64,000 nucleotides of DNA from Blastobasis lacticolella (Eukaryota; Arthropoda; Insecta; Lepidoptera; Blastobasidae), in NCBI GenBank assembly GCA_905147135.1, contig LR990067.1, forward strand, positions 310,001-374,000. Reading direction: 5' to 3'. The notes under the pieces are model-generated. The model searched no databases, was not told where the DNA came from, and saw only the letters and a program-made list of their open reading frames with translations. Within the stretch, counting starts at the first letter, position 1, and every line of letters starts with the position of its first letter. This document shows, piece by piece, positions 62,793-64,000 of the stretch. The position numbers were made by a program, and so were the translations under genes.

Positions 62793-63790
62793 ACATTTAA
62801 GAGACACCGGTTAAGCACTCCAAGCATTTTTGAAGCCAGTTTGGCCTTACCTTCTAGGTGACTCTGGAATCGCACGCTATCCGATATGTCGACACCAAGG
62901 ATCCTGATACTTTTTGTGATGGAAAGGGGTGTTCCTTGGAACTGCGGACGTTCCATGACAAAAGGATCCTTTTTGGCGGAAAATGCGCTTTATTTGAGGG
63001 GTTGAACTCCACCAGTTTAAGTCTGCCTCACTGAGTAACTTGCTCCGAAGAGTTTTCAATCTCTGACACAAGTCTTATTCGGCTTTCCGAAACCACGGAT
63101 CGTGGGATATTCGCACGGCCAGTATAACGAGCATCTCCAGTACTGTCATCTGCATAGCAATGAATACTGGGAATGTTCAGCACATCATTGATATGCAGAA
63201 GAAACAGTATGGGAGATAGCACTGAACCTTGGGGTACTCCAGCATTTATAGTCTTGGTATCGGAACGGCATCCATCGATAACGCTCTTGGATTGGATGCT
63301 CCGTCCAGACAGAAAGCTGGATACCTAATTGCAGCGCCCCACGGGGATACCGTACTTCGGGAGTTTTTTTAGCAGTGTACCAGGCCCGATCAAATTCCTT
63401 GGCTATGTCAAGACTGACAGCCAGAGCCTCCCTCTTACTCTCGACAGCCTCAGCCCAATGGTGTGTTAGGTACACAAGAAGGTCACCAGCTGAGCGACTA
63501 TAACGGAAGTCATATTGACGGTAACTGATCAGCTGGTGATCCTCGAGTTATCCAAGGAGCTGAATATTGATGACTCGCTCCATCACCTTAGAGAGCAAGG
63601 AGATTACCGCTATAGGCCTGTAATTTGATGGGTCTGAATTGTTACCCTTCTAGGGTATCTGATGCACGTGGGCTAGCTTCCATGAAGACGGCACCGTTCC
63701 AGAGGTTTAACACGAGGGACAACTCGGGAGCTCATTTTTTGAAAACGATAACCGGAATGCCATTAGGTCCACTTGACTTCCGGATGTCTA
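62793..63790 (-). pseudogene. LINE family A, fragment at the right edge
   Basis: The reverse-transcriptase region on the - strand ([30 protein letters not shown]) is broken by stops and frameshifts. Its 5' side runs into a GGTCCTGG-rich minisatellite at 63797, not present in the other copies. Confidence 0.7.
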
Positions 63791-63796
63791 GGGAGA

Positions 63797-64000
63797 GAAG
63801 TGGTTCAGGTCCAGGTCCTGGCTTTGGACCAGGTCCTGGCCCCGCGCCAAGTCCTGGTTCAGGTTCAGGCCCTGGCCCCGGACCAGCTCCTAGTTCAGGT
63901 CCAGGTCCTAGACCCTGACATGTCCGTGGTTCAGGTCCTGGTCCTGGTTCAGATCCATGTCTTGGCCCCGAACCAGGTCCTGGTCCAGCTAATATTTATG
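63797..64000. repeat. GGTCCTGG/GGTTCAGG minisatellite, cut by the window edge
   Basis: Tandem 6- and 12-bp variants of GGTTCAGGTCCAGGTCCTGG continue to the last base. It begins inside a LINE family A copy after CTAGGGAGAGAAG. Confidence 0.8.

Overview
The window is arthropod nuclear DNA, most likely from a moth or butterfly (inference). It has spliced genes with very large introns, AT-rich DNA, and dense layers of LINEs, tRNA-derived SINEs, MITEs, a PIF/Harbinger-type DNA element and Ty3/gypsy LTR elements. No bacterial-style genes, operons or CRISPR array were seen.

Two host genes can be supported. The first, on the + strand, is a serine-protease homolog spread over about 48 kb. Seven exons (1244-1512, 23329-23471, 28515-28658, 30973-31080, 42768-42925, 44736-44883, 49300-49518) have matching splice phases and together give an S1-like domain. 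The catalytic His position is replaced, Asp and Ser remain, and there is an unusual aromatic-rich N-terminal region. Its first exon or exons are not identified. The second, on the - strand (52845-54651), encodes a BEN-domain protein with a conserved-looking N-terminal module, a long Q/N/S-rich linker and a C-terminal BEN domain. Its long exon carries one in-frame TAA.

Nearly everything else is mobile DNA, mostly inside the protease introns. From 5.0 to 21.5 kb lies a nested stack. A LINE on the - strand (21.5 to 5.0 kb) is split by a PIF/Harbinger-like element (5501-19169) flanked by TTA. That element is itself interrupted by a 712-bp TA-flanked MITE, by a repeat-containing retroposon that hosts a 7.1-kb Ty3/gypsy element with identical LTRs (7957-15067), and by a block with a 5'-truncated LINE and one SINE inserted in another SINE. 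A second, much cleaner copy of the Harbinger-like element (37663-41618, opposite orientation, TAA flanks) lets the insertions be read against an empty site. A second, decayed Ty3/gypsy element occupies about 55.4-59.7 kb.

The most interesting structures are: (1) a four-fold array of paired stem-loops in the 5' leader of the young gypsy element, with compensatory changes in the stems; (2) related stem-loops repeated in its 3' region; (3) at least six short, near-perfect fold-back repeats scattered through the window, one shown by comparison with another LINE copy to be a copy-specific inverted insertion; and (4) a textbook -1 frameshift heptamer at the gag/pol junction of the second gypsy element. 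Family names come from motifs read by eye; no database search was possible.
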